Assembly: GCA_018398805.1 (NCBI GenBank) | Contig: JAGFBZ010000906.1 | Location: 434,001 to 498,000, forward strand | Source: Hirundichthys speculiger | Lineage: Eukaryota; Chordata; Actinopteri; Beloniformes; Exocoetidae | DNA length: 64,000 nucleotides | Direction: 5' to 3' | Shown here: positions 23,256 to 33,900 of the stretch, in pieces | How positions within the stretch are numbered: position 1 is the first letter of the stretch | Layout of the letters: each line of letters starts with the position of its first letter | Program-made: the position numbers and the translations under genes | Notes under the pieces: generated by a model | The model's input: only the letters and a program-made list of their open reading frames with translations | Told to the model about the DNA's origin: nothing | Database searches by the model: none

Positions 23256-25300
23256 TTATCAACCTCTACATCCTTCGCCCAGGTCAGATCTCACATGACA
23301 ATAATGTTGTTGACCACAGCTATGCAGATAACACTCAAAACTACTTGGCTCTTTCACCAAATGACTCTGGTCCATTAAAGTCACTCTGTCAGTCCTTGGA
23401 GGATGTCAGTAGCTGGATGGAGTTAAGCTTCCTTCAAATAAATCAATACAAGACAAAAATAATTTTAATTGGTGACAAAATGGACTCAGACCTGAGCTTC
23501 AGCAGTCACATCAAGGCCTTTGACTGATATCAACAGTCAGAGATCTGATATCCCGAGCAGATTTAGAGAAACTGATACATGGCTTCATCTCCAGCAGACC
23601 TGACTACTGTAATGCTCTTTTGTCTGGTTTTCCCAACAAAACGATTAGATGGCTCCATCTCATCCAGAACGCTCCTGCCAAAGTTCTAACAAGAACCAGG
23701 AAAACTGAGCAGATTACTGTTCTGAGATCCTTGCTCTGGCTACCAGTTACCTACAGGATAGACTTCAGTGTTGTTGTTACTTTACAAATCAATAACAGGG
23801 GTGTCAATTATCCACCGGATTCGCGGATTTCTGAGTTTTTTTCCAATCCTGGGGGTCATTTTTGAGATACGTGCAAATCCAGTTTAATATTTTCGGGTGA
23901 TGTGAATTCTCGATTGCGATTGGTTGATTGAGACCAGGGCATGCGCACTGAGCCCGTTGACAATCCAGCTGCCATCATAGCCAAATCAACCGTCAAAGTA
24001 AGCCCGAAGCACATATTTTCTGATATTAATTCTCCCTTTCTTGTTTGGATGGATGATTATTAGCTTTAAATTCACAGGAGAGATATTTATTCCTTATTGT
24101 ACTTATTTATTGTTAGACAACGCGGATGAAATATACAGCGCTTCTCACCACTGGTAAATGTAGGTAGGAAACATAAGCTCATCTGCGTGGACAGCACTAG
24201 GTCCTGCTTCTCGTCCCACTTAGCAATGTAACCTCCAAGTACATTTAAATTGCCGATTTCTGAAGTGCTCAGTTTACATATTAGGGAAGTTATATGATAA
24301 TTAAATTAAAAAAAGAAATCTCCCGACTCCGACACACCCCATCTCTCCCCAAAATAGAAAACTCCTCGGATCTACACGATTCACGTAGGTCACCCTTTTT
24401 GACTTCAAAACGGCAAATTTCGCCAAAAGGTGGAGGATTTTCATGCCTGAAGTATTAGTTATTCAGTGTTTAGAGCTTTTTGTGATTTAAAAAAAAATTA
24501 AGAAAAGCTAATGTTCAGAGTTACAGGCATCAAAAAGACATGTTGAATTTAACATGCTATTTTCTATAACTGCTTACTAAAATTTTGGATCCATGTATCT
24601 TGTTGTCAGTGATATGTTTTACTGTTGAAGTTCACGAGTGACTGAATCACTAGTCACTCTGAATTTTTGCCTTTGATAGGCAACTTAATTGTTTCATAAG
24701 AACTACTTTTATTTTTATATCTAACATCTATATGCCTCCTAAAGCAGCACCTCGAGAGTGCTCAAAATGTTGTCGAGCCCCCCCCCCACTTCAGAGTTTT
24801 TTCCAATTTCCCGTTGACAGCCCTGAATAAGCAGTATGGGGCCAGAACATTTCTGATCTCCTTGAAGGATATAAACCAAGTAGAGCTCTGAGATCTTCAG
24901 GAGGCAGTCAGCTGGTAGAACCTTGAGTTAGAACCAAACAGGGTGCAAAGTGCATTTTTGTTGCTATGCTGAAACACAGATAGAATAAACTTCATGATTG
25001 ATATTAAATACTTAGAAACTTTAGACAATTAAAAGTTAAAGTGAAAGCTGTTGTTTTCCTGTGTCTTTGTTTAGTCTAATTTTGTGCTGCTCCTACTTAT
25101 CTGTTCAGTGATTCTATTCTTTTTTTTATCCAAATCAATGTTTGTGATTTTTTTTTAAATGTAATCTATCTGCATTCTTCTGCTGTTTTTATTAATTTAT
25201 TTTTTCTTTCCATTCTTTTCATCTTAATGGCTTTGAGAAGGACTTTGATTTGCCTTTGTGTATGAAATGTGCCATACAACTAAACGTGTCTGGCCTCACC
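23256..25300 (+). mobile_element. L2 LINE fragment split by a DNA transposon
   Basis: The plus strand encodes IIINLYILRPGQ, then HSYADN in the place of the reverse transcriptase YADD motif, then SWMELSFLQINQYKTKIILIG. After an internal deletion comes SRPDYCNALLSGFPNKT and LIQNAPAKVLTRTRKTEQIT, all typical of fish L2. At 23796 the LINE is interrupted by a 1030-base element. L2 sequence resumes at 24826 (GAACATTTCTGATCTCCTTG) and ends at about 25300 with an L2 3' tail. The copy is dead: the catalytic aspartate is mutated to asparagine and the frame is broken. Confidence 0.85.
23796..24825. mobile_element. DNA transposon inserted in L2 (hAT-like ends)
   Basis: The ends are CAGGGGTGTCAATTATCC at 23796 and, as complement of the right end, CAGGGCTGTCAACGGG (ending 24825). 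A second inverted pair lies just inside (CTGAGTTTTTTTCCAAT and its inverted counterpart TTGGAAAAAACTCTG). AATAA flanks both sides (23791-23795, 24826-24830), shorter than the 8 bp usual for hAT. No transposase is visible in the interior. Confidence 0.65.
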
Positions 25301-25572
25301 TTATGATGCTTATTAATAATTTGAAATATTGTTATATTTGATTTCAAAAAGTACTATAATGTACTGGTCATAGGCTTTTTGTATTTACCTTGGTCATTTT
25401 GTGCTTCTCTTTGAACAGTCTGGACATTTACTAAGTTTTTTTTTTTTAATAAAACATTTTGTTTAAACCTTTCTGTGATTTTTGCAGGTACTCACTATAT
25501 GATGAGCACCCACGCCATCAGAAAAGTTGCTCAGTGTAAGAGCAACTGATTGGGTTTCTCAAAGGAGACATA

Positions 25573-25910
25573 GGGCCCAATCTTAGGCCAGATCTGCTAC
25601 AGCCGCTATTTAGGGATAATGTGTATAGGGAGAGGCGTTTCCCCGAAAAAAATGCCTTGCTATATCCTCTTTCCCACCTGTGCTACCCACTACATTATGC
25701 ATGGGAGTGGTTAGGGCATGTCACTTATTAAACCAATCAGTGCGTCAGCAGCCATTCCCTTTAAGAGCAGGTTGTGTTAACTGCAATCCACTTACCCAAA
25801 CCTGTCATGGAGGGAGGACGGGCACAGCGCTTCTCCGAAGATGAGATAAAGCAGCTTGTGCATGAGGTGAAGGCTGCAGATGTTGTAAGCATTAACGGAC
25901 GATTGGGGCC
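25573..25910 (+). mobile_element. PIF/Harbinger-like element, internally deleted
   Basis: The ends are GGGCCCAATC at 25573 and GATTGGGGCC ending at 25910, whose complement is GGCCCCAATC. The interior (GGGAGTGGTTAGGGC, AAACCAATCAGTGCGTCAGC) is an inverted relative of 17950-18080. Near its right end it holds the start of a Myb/SANT-like reading frame, as Harbinger elements carry a second Myb-like gene besides the transposase. Only about 340 bases remain. Confidence 0.6.
25807..25887 (+). pseudogene. Start of a Myb/SANT-like DNA-binding protein
   Basis: From ATG at 25807 the frame reads MEGGRAQRFSEDEIKQLVHE. This resembles the first helix of the Myb/SANT-like proteins encoded by fish Harbinger-type transposons (R-F-[ST]-x-x-E-[IL]). 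The similarity stops at about codon 27, where the element has been joined to its other end. No functional protein is expected. Assignment rests on the short motif and on the surrounding inverted repeats. Confidence 0.5.
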
Positions 25911-26619
25911 TCAATGTCCAGAATACAACCCTAACTCCAGACAGGTTGAAGAGGAGTCAGTCTTCCATTAACAGGAATCTGGGGTAAAACCTTGGAACCA
26001 CAAAGTGTAACCTTTTCTTCTGTCAGCCATTGTGTCCTCATCAAAGGGTAGTGCAGCAGAATCCACCGTCATTCAGTGGCGATGTAATCATTGTTTGAGA
26101 GTTTTTCAGTTGCAACCTAATCATTTTGTGATCATTTCAATGTGACAGCAACACAAACACCAATCAGGTGTGAAAAGCAAACTTGGACAGCGACATAAAG
26201 TCAAGTCAAGTCAAATCAACATGCAACACGGAAGAAACTAAGATGACCGCTTTCATTCTGACTGCTGTATTTTCAAACACAGCAACTGTCGCCTTGAATG
26301 AGAAAAAAAGGACTTAACCTCAAAAGGGACATTGAGAAGGCTGGACTTCGAGAGCGCTGAACATCATCTCTTGCCAGCAGAATACCTAATCAGCACTGAG
26401 TCAATACCATGTCCCACCCAGCAGTTTTTTCAGCCATCTTCTGAAGTACTTAACTTCAAACAGGGACTTGTTTCAACCCCACAGACGTTCTCAAAAAATT
26501 CCGACGATGTAGAGATACACGACCGAGGCCCCATAAAACTACCCCAGATCCCTGTCAGTGGAAACACACCTGTTGATGTAGGGTAGGAGCAAAATGGAGA
26601 ACAAGAGGTTCGATGTTCA
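25911..26619. other. Non-coding, no gene recognised
   Basis: The 84-codon frame ending at 26586 shows no known domain. AAGTCAAGTCAAGTCAAATC near 26200 is a short tandem motif. Confidence 0.45.
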
Positions 26620-26810
26620 ACTGAAAAAAAGCCCCCTGGGCAGACACAGGACACAGACACGGGACACACTAGAGAGGTTATTTCTCTTGGCTGGAATGGT
26701 AACAACTCAGTATTCCCTCAGAAGACCTGGAGGACATAGTCAGGTAGACAAAGCTCTGGGTCTCCTGCTCTGGCTTCTGCCCCCACAACTCCAACATGAA
26801 TAAGCAGTAA
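26620..26810 (+). repeat. Fish LINE-type 3' repeat module
   Basis: The sequence GGCTGGAATGGTAACAACTC, followed by CCCTCAGAAGACCTGGAGGA and TGGCTTCTGCCCCCACAACT, then AATAAGC, matches a degenerate form of a very common fish repeat end (of the type GAGCTGGA..GTGGCTG..CTGCTGCCCCCGCGACCC..GGATAAGC). Those repeats are linked to RTE-like or other LINE families; I cannot decide which. Confidence 0.5.
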
Positions 26811-28647
26811 GTACAAGGGATGGATTCACTTCATAACAACATCAAAGAGCAAGAGAAAAAAAAACACTTGGTATCGTTCAGCACTGTGATAAAAGCTAAG
26901 AACAAATGGGTTCAGCAAATAAATGATAACATACAGAAATCACATAATTTACCAATGGTTACTTGTCTTCCCAGACTGGATGGTTGCAATACTAATTGTT
27001 CCAAAGTCTCAATTTCCTTTCTCCACTGTGCTCTAGATCACCAGGCTATTTATCATGTTAATTCATTCACAGTTTGTTTTCCCATCAATTATTTGATGGA
27101 CCCTTTTAATTACATCACCTCTTTTGCAGCTCTTGCTTGAGAATTATCATTGACTGCCATTCATCTCAAGGATAAATGGTAGTTAGCACTAGAAACGCAC
27201 AGAGATTTGGATTTCATCTCTCTGATTTTGTGAAAATAGCATCAAAATGAGCAATTACATTTGGCTGGAAACCCCGAATTAGGGAGCGCCCATAGCAAGG
27301 TTTAACTTCTATAAATGTGCATCTCCACAATTCCACTGAATTGTGTTCACTTTCAAATTTAGCAACATTTTCCCAGATTTTGTAGCAAATGCTGAGCAAC
27401 AGTTCTTATTAAATAATTGTAGATTGCACATATTAAAACAGTAATCCCATCAAATGGCTGTAAATGGCTTTAATTAAAATCCTTTTGTGATTTTTTTGTG
27501 ACATTTTGAGACTCTAGATTGTCAAGGAATGCAACTTTGGAACCTCCTTAAACACCACTTCGCTGCCCGAGACTAAAGTCTTAAAGTGTAAAGGCACGTT
27601 CATGTGGATCCACGTCCTGTGGGGCGAGGGGTTCTGTCAGGCCCACGACTGAGTGATAAATGTGCGTGCAGCGTGGGGAACCAGGTGCTGGCTTCACTGA
27701 CTACTTTTCTTCACGAACCGGGTGAGCGTGTCTTTGTGTGTCTGAAATAAAAGCGTACCGTGAACATGATGCATATTTGTGCACAGTTTAAGCGCACCCA
27801 TGTGGGGAAAACTTTGTGCAAGTTGTTGTCAAGTGCACGTGCACGGAGAACAAATCGCAAACAAATGTTTATCTGCGCACGGGCATGTGTGGGAGTCCAA
27901 AAGCACGGCGAGATACTTCTCCCTTTCTCATCTCCCTCATCCTCACTCATCCTGACAACCCCCATGCCCTCTCCGTCACACTGCTGCTTCTCATCACAAA
28001 CCTAATCGTCTCAACCCTTCGGCGAGTACGTGCTGTGCGAATTAAAGCGCCCCTGCCCTCTTTTTTTGCTTTCTTATTCGTCTTTGTCTTCTTCCCCCTC
28101 CTTGTGCCTCCTCCTAATGCTTCTCCTTCACCTAATAATTTTCGCCTTTTGTATGGAATGACTAACTTTAAGTGGCCATGGCGTCAATAATGTGTTTACT
28201 TATCTCCATTTAGCCATTGAGCTTCTGACATTTTCAATTTATGTTTACAAATTGCAAACATTAACATGTAAATGTGGAGAATGCCTCACAGGACTTATAT
28301 TCATTTAAAAGAGACCACTGACAGGGGACACCAGAGCAGTAATGACACAACTTGTTCTCAAGCACCAGTGGGCCTCAAAGAAATAATTGTGGTACTCGCG
28401 AATATGGTGTGATCTTTAAGTTTTTTGCGCTTCCTTTTCCTGCCATTCTTGATTAGTCATACTGCAAAGGTGTGCCAAAAGCTGTTTCACAGCACCTGCA
28501 ACAATTGTCTGAAAAGACTCCTTTTTTTTTTGCCTATGCCCATTATGAAATTAGGAGAGGCTGAAGGTTGTAGAATTAAAATATGCATATAGCTAATTAG
28601 AGACAAATATCTGTTTAGCAATTTTCCTTACTGACTTAAAACCTATT
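26811..28647. other. Non-coding, no gene recognised
   Basis: No frame with recognisable homology. The 27700-28190 stretch is richer in CpG and in pyrimidines and gives long but low-complexity frames on both strands. Confidence 0.45.
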
Positions 28648-28800
28648 CTGGGTCACAGTAACCCTGGAGCCTTTTCCAGCTGTCTTCTGGCAAGAAGGAG
28701 AGCACAGGCTGGACTGGTTGCCAGTCCATCACAGGGCCATAAACCCACGCTCAGCATCACATCTACAGCCAGTTTAGAATGAATAGAGGCTACCTGAGCA
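28648..28800 (+). repeat. Degenerate fish interspersed repeat
   Basis: GGGTCACAGTAACCCTGGAG, then CAGCTGTC, then GGACTGGTTGCCAGTCCATC and ACAGGGCCATAAAC match the pattern of a widespread fish repeat (GGAGCCTATCCCAGC..GTCGCCAGTCCATCGCAGGG). It is old and eroded. Confidence 0.6.
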
Positions 28801-28927
28801 CTCGGATTATTAGGTGTATGGGGGCAGCACTCACACCTATATTGGGGCTTTTTAGACCTTTCCATTGCTTCCTGCACTAGAGCCTTCATCCGGTTTTTGC
28901 AGGCAGGATCAGAACCGGTCTAGTCGT

Positions 28928-29010
28928 CATCTTTTCCTTGTTGAAATGACGGTAACATAGACTGGAACTTCTTGTGAGGTTCAGCACGTTGACATTCTTC
29001 CCTGTTTTAT
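28928..29010 (+). repeat. Segment shared with 13.75 kb
   Basis: CATCTTTTCCTTGTTGAAAT and CTTCTTGTGAGGTTCAGCAC are related, in the same order and spacing, to 13763-13830. The family is unknown. Confidence 0.5.
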
Positions 29011-29720
29011 CCTTTTTACAATCAGTATCTTCCATCTTCTCTGCACAGAGAGAGATCTGTCGGTCCACTTTGCCCACGTCACATGAGCCATGGAGAAATG
29101 GATGTGTTGCTTTTTCACTTTGGAGCTATGTGTTGTGCACTCTCCACCATCAAAGTAGTACAGAATGGTTGTTTGAAGACAGAAAATGACACAAAACAAA
29201 TGATGCGTATTGCTTGTTGCTTTCTCATAAGACAGAAGACTTCCAGTGGAGAGTGAAGGCTGGTGCGACTGGCTGCCGCTCCTCTACACTTTCAAACACC
29301 AAATCCATTGTGGAATCATGAGGGTTGACAAACTGCTCTCCCGTTCCAGTATACAGCAGCCGCCCTTCTTCAGCTCTGGTCTCTTCACTCACCTTAACTT
29401 TACCACTTCACCCAGACATTACTTGGTTGGATCAATGGAGATGACTGCAGGCCATTTCATTCCATCTGGTCTTACAACCGTTGCTCTCAAAACAACTCCT
29501 GGTCTGGAGATAACCACAGTGTGCTAGCCAGCATAGCCAGACAAGCCAATGTCAACAGAACATCAGATCACTGTGGTGCCAATTTTGGATTTAATTCCAG
29601 GAGCTCCTCTCCTGCATGATCTTCTGATTGACTGTGAGTTAGATTTTCTCCATTGAGATGAACACTTGGCAACAACCTAATAACTTCTTGCAGTTGAGTG
29701 ATTCTACCCCCTCTGGGTTT

Positions 29721-30262
29721 ATTCAAGGTTCAAGGTTACTTTATTGATACATTTAAGTAAATTTGGTTTGCAAAGTGTTCACCTCTTTATACATAAAAAA
29801 CATTTGCAAGCAGCACAGGATGTATACAGGAATATTTAAGGACACACCAGCGCTCTTACTAAAAAGGAAGGAAGGACCCTGGTAAAAACAATGATTAAAA
29901 TCAAATCAAATAAAAATAGAGGTGAAGCCAGAGAGAGAGAACCAGTTAAGAGAAAAGGCAGATAATCATTTAAAAAACAAATTCGTAGGTAAGGAACATG
30001 CACAAACCAAGTTAAATGTGAGGTGTGTGTTCCTTCCACTTGCTGGTTTCATTGATGGTTGCTGGGACGAAGCTGTTTTTGGAGCATTTGGTTTTACAGG
30101 CTGGTACTACAAGCCTCCATCCTGATGGTAGCCGCTCGAACTGGGCATTAAGGGGGTGGGAGTCATCATGTAGGACAGAGCCAGCCATCCTCTGTGACTC
30201 ATTAGTGTACAGGGTTACTAGATAACGCCGAGACTCTGCAATGAGCCTGCTTGACCATTTCA
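29721..30262 (-). mobile_element. CR1/Rex-like LINE C-terminal and 3' fragment
   Basis: The minus strand encodes DDSHPLNAQFERLPSGWR and CSKNSFVPATINE, matching the conserved last block of CR1/Rex-type LINE proteins (DxSHPL..LPSGRR..R..R.KNSF.P.AI). The 3' end lies near 29721, where the plus strand reads GTTACTTTATTGATAC. It is a different subfamily from the 16.6/62.1 kb LINE. Only the last quarter of the protein remains. Confidence 0.7.
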
Positions 30263-30866
30263 CAGTTTGGTTTTAACTGTTTTTGTTTGAGCAGAAATAT
30301 CAAACGAACTCAATTAAAGTGCAATAAAGTTGTAGAGGACAGTTTCTCAAGCAGAAAAAACACCGGTGACCCTTCCTGCACACAAGTTCACAGTTTGCCT
30401 CAACGTTGAGTTTGTATATGTGTTCACACACCCACAGTTGAGTCCTGCATGCAGAGCCAGCTTTTTTGGCTTGAAGAATACCGGTAAAATGTTGGCATCA
30501 CAGCGAAGGACTTGTGTTGATCTATGAGCAGGAGGTCTTGCTTAGATGGGTTATTTCAAAATGTTCTGGTGGCAACAACTTGTCATTACACTGTAGAGAT
30601 TAAAGTATGGCCTCAATAAATGCACGGATAAATAAATGACCCTCGTATGCATTGCACTTATTCCTGCACCTTCCCACAGATGTATTGCGTACAGTTTTAA
30701 AAATGAAGAAATAAGAGTAATAAGATCTAGTAAAGTATGCTTTCACTTTACATGATAGAATAGTGCCATTAGAATAGAAATTTGTGTTACACAGACAGAA
30801 TTTTTCTCCTTACCAGATACTACTGCATATCTTTTTGGAAAGCTGTGCATATAATATATGATGAAA

Positions 30867-30911
30867 GTTGATGATTTTTTTTTTTTTTTTTTTTTTGGGG
30901 GGGGGGGGGGT
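30867..30911. repeat. Poly-T followed by poly-G
   Basis: A run of about 26 T passes into about 14 G. The run may be unreliable in length. Confidence 0.85.
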
Positions 30912-30945
30912 CTCTTAGATTTTGAAAGGTGCCAAAAAAAGGGTC

Positions 30946-30986
30946 AATGTCCTGTAATGTGATTATATATCACATTACAGGACATT
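30946..30986. repeat. Perfect hairpin, 17-bp arms
   Basis: AATGTCCTGTAATGTGA (30946-30962) and its exact complement TCACATTACAGGACATT (30970-30986) are separated by seven bases, TTATATA. The last eleven bases of the right arm, ATTACAGGACA, are immediately repeated as TTACAGGACAT. No gene is attached. It could be the end of a foldback element or a chance product of replication slippage. Confidence 0.85.
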
Positions 30987-33900
30987 ACAGGACATATAAT
31001 GTAATAATTTTTCAGTTTGATTTTATTTGTACAAATACCTAGTTGCAGTAAGTTGGAGCTCTTTATTTTTATTTTTCCAATTCGGATAAAATAAAACAGT
31101 TGGAAGTGTTTTACTATGAATACAGTTAACTCTTCCATTAAAACAAAAATAAGACATATTATTTTTGTATGCTACTAACTATAGTTCTTAGAGAGAAAAC
31201 TGGGAATGTCAGCTAAGGAAAAAAACCCTGGAAATATTAGTGCATGTTTAGTTTTTATGTGCTAATGCATCGATTTGTAACATCTCAAGCTTTACTTCAT
31301 CCAGCTGAGCAGGAAACAATAAAAAAAAAGGAAAAGAAACGAGCTATCATGAACCAGCTACTTAGCCCCCCTCAGTAGCTTTTTCAATCAGGCAAGAGGC
31401 CCTAATCTATTTTTTCCTTGAAGCCACAGTTGCTTGCAGTTGAAACTGTGATTACATGGACAGACAGTGACTTAATTCTCATGAAAGGAAAATGAAAAGG
31501 CAGAGTCTATATTCAGGAGTTCAAACTGTGTTTGGTGCAAGCGTGGCTCCGTAGCCTGTAACAGAGACAGCCTGTGGCTGGGGAGGGGGGTAAGGCAAGA
31601 GCAATCTATAACTGAGAGGCTAGTAATGAGAAAGATGTGCCAGCCGTCTGCTCCCTGTGATAAGATGAGGAAGTTCCCTCAGGGCCTCAAACATCTCTGA
31701 CCCAAACAACAACAAAGACAACAAACGGGTTATTGCCCAAACCAGCCCCATTTTTTTTCCTCCATTTTCATGCACCGTTTCCATTTCTTTTTTTTCCCTC
31801 TCTCTTTCTGTCTCCGTTACACTCATCCTTCTTTTCCCATCTGACTCAACCTTTTTGCCGTTTTCTCTCCTCCGCTGTCTTTCCCCCTTTTATCTCGCTT
31901 CTTTCAGCGTCCCTCTCTTCGCTATTCTCCCCTCGCTCTCCATTTGTGCCTAAATCCAACTCCACACAAAGCCCCGCTGCCATGTAATCGGTTTCATCAG
32001 CGTTTTTTATTAGTTGAAGAAGAATACATGGTAATTAAGGGGAGCGCGGCCAACCGTGATGGTAAGAGACTTCACCCAGTTGCTGATGTGGAACAAGAGA
32101 GGAAGAAAGAGAAAGAGGGGATGTGCGGGGAGAGAACAGAGTGTGCAGGGGCAAGGGCAGGGAAGAAAAAAGAAACAGCAGAGAAAGGGCAAGAACGAAA
32201 ACGAGAGCACACACAGCACACACACACACACACACAGATAAGGAAGGGCTTGAATGGTGACAGGAAATGAAAGGCTGCAGCGTGAGGGTCACAATGATTT
32301 TGCCAATGCCTCTCCAGTGTTGTGTGAAAGCACACGCCATCAGAATGGAAATGAGACTAATGCTGTGTTAATGTGGTCCGAGTCACATCGCACCGAGATG
32401 AGGACCTCGACTGCCATCATCTGCCTAATCCCCTGTGTCCACTTAAATGGCCCATTCAGGACAAGTGCACCACAAGGGAGCTATCGGAACGATGACTCTG
32501 GCGTTGTTTCATGCTAGGTCGATTTTTATGTTCTTCAGACTGGCTAAATGACACGTGCTAATGAAGTAGACAAGAGATGCTCTTCATTGTTGAGCAACTT
32601 AATATTATAGAGAGGCACAGAGACTGATCAAAACCTAGTCAGACGCTCACTGCATTCTTTTTCCTGAAGTGTGCTTGACATCATAAAATGTATTGAAACA
32701 TTGCAGGATGATCGGATCAAGAGCAAAAGTGAGTGCAATAAAAGACGTATTTCTACAGTGTTCAAATTCATTATATGAAAATCAGCTGCACCCCAGAATC
32801 AGTAAAGCACTCACGCACTCTAGACTTTGTTACCATTAGCACAGATCTCTGGTTTGCTTGTGTGTGTGTGTGTTACAGAGAGAGTGTGGCTTTGTGCACG
32901 CACATAAAGGCGACACCCATTTTCCCAGTACAGGATGTTCATTTTACGCTCAAAGAGTTGAAGCAGAAGCCAGCAGACCAGGGAGACCCCAACTCAGAGT
33001 ATATTTCCTAAAACACGCACCGTTCTGCCACCAAGCTGTGCTAACATTAATTTTCTGCTGAAACAGCCACTGGCCTATGAGAGCAAGTTTGCCAAGAGCT
33101 GAAATATCAATTATACTGTTCTTCCCTGCAGAGAGTGCAGAGCTTTAATCTTCACACAGCCAATCAAAATGTCATGTGGACTAGACTGAAAGAGGGAGTT
33201 GTTGGCCATGCATTAAAACAGCAGCGGTTTCAACCAATCTAAGTAATTCTGAACAAAGCAGATCTGTCGGCGGCCTTCGTCCTAAACTAGTTTCTTTGGC
33301 TTCTTCAAAAGAAAGAGAGAGAGAGAGAGAAAAAAAGAGCAGTCGCTCTTCAGCTAAAACATGGATAAAAGCAGAAGAATTTCCACCCACCGACACACAT
33401 CACTCCTCTCCCCTCACTCAGGCATCATGCACTAAAACGTCCTCCCGATTCCACTGTCTTCTTCACACAGCCCCGGCCCCCACCGCGCCGCAGCGCCAGC
33501 CTCACTGGCTGGCATGTCAAGACTGTAATTTTCCGCCACACTTCCCCTGCTGTTTGCTGGCTCTTTCCTCAGTACCATGGAGATAGCGAGCGAGCGAGCG
33601 GCGAACAAGGTGCGGGCCTCGCCAGCTCTCCCGACTCCCCGCGATTATTAATGCAGCGGCAGCCAGCGTGGCCGCCAGGTTAAAGCAGCAATCAGTGCAC
33701 ACTAAATAAGATCATTCACAACCTCTTTAAAAGGCGGTGAGGTACACACACAAACACGCACAGACTGGGTCACACCTGGATAAAGAGCTTGAGCGCACAC
33801 GAGGTACGAAACGCACACATTTATTGCCCACAGCAGTGAAGAATTTAAAAAGCAATTTGAGAGCACGAGAGATAATTATAAGTGAAATCGTGATGTATAA

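Noticed and set aside
31733..32340. Several overlapping frames of 60-108 codons on both strands
   Set aside because: Pyrimidine/purine-rich low-complexity sequence and a CA run keep many frames open by composition.
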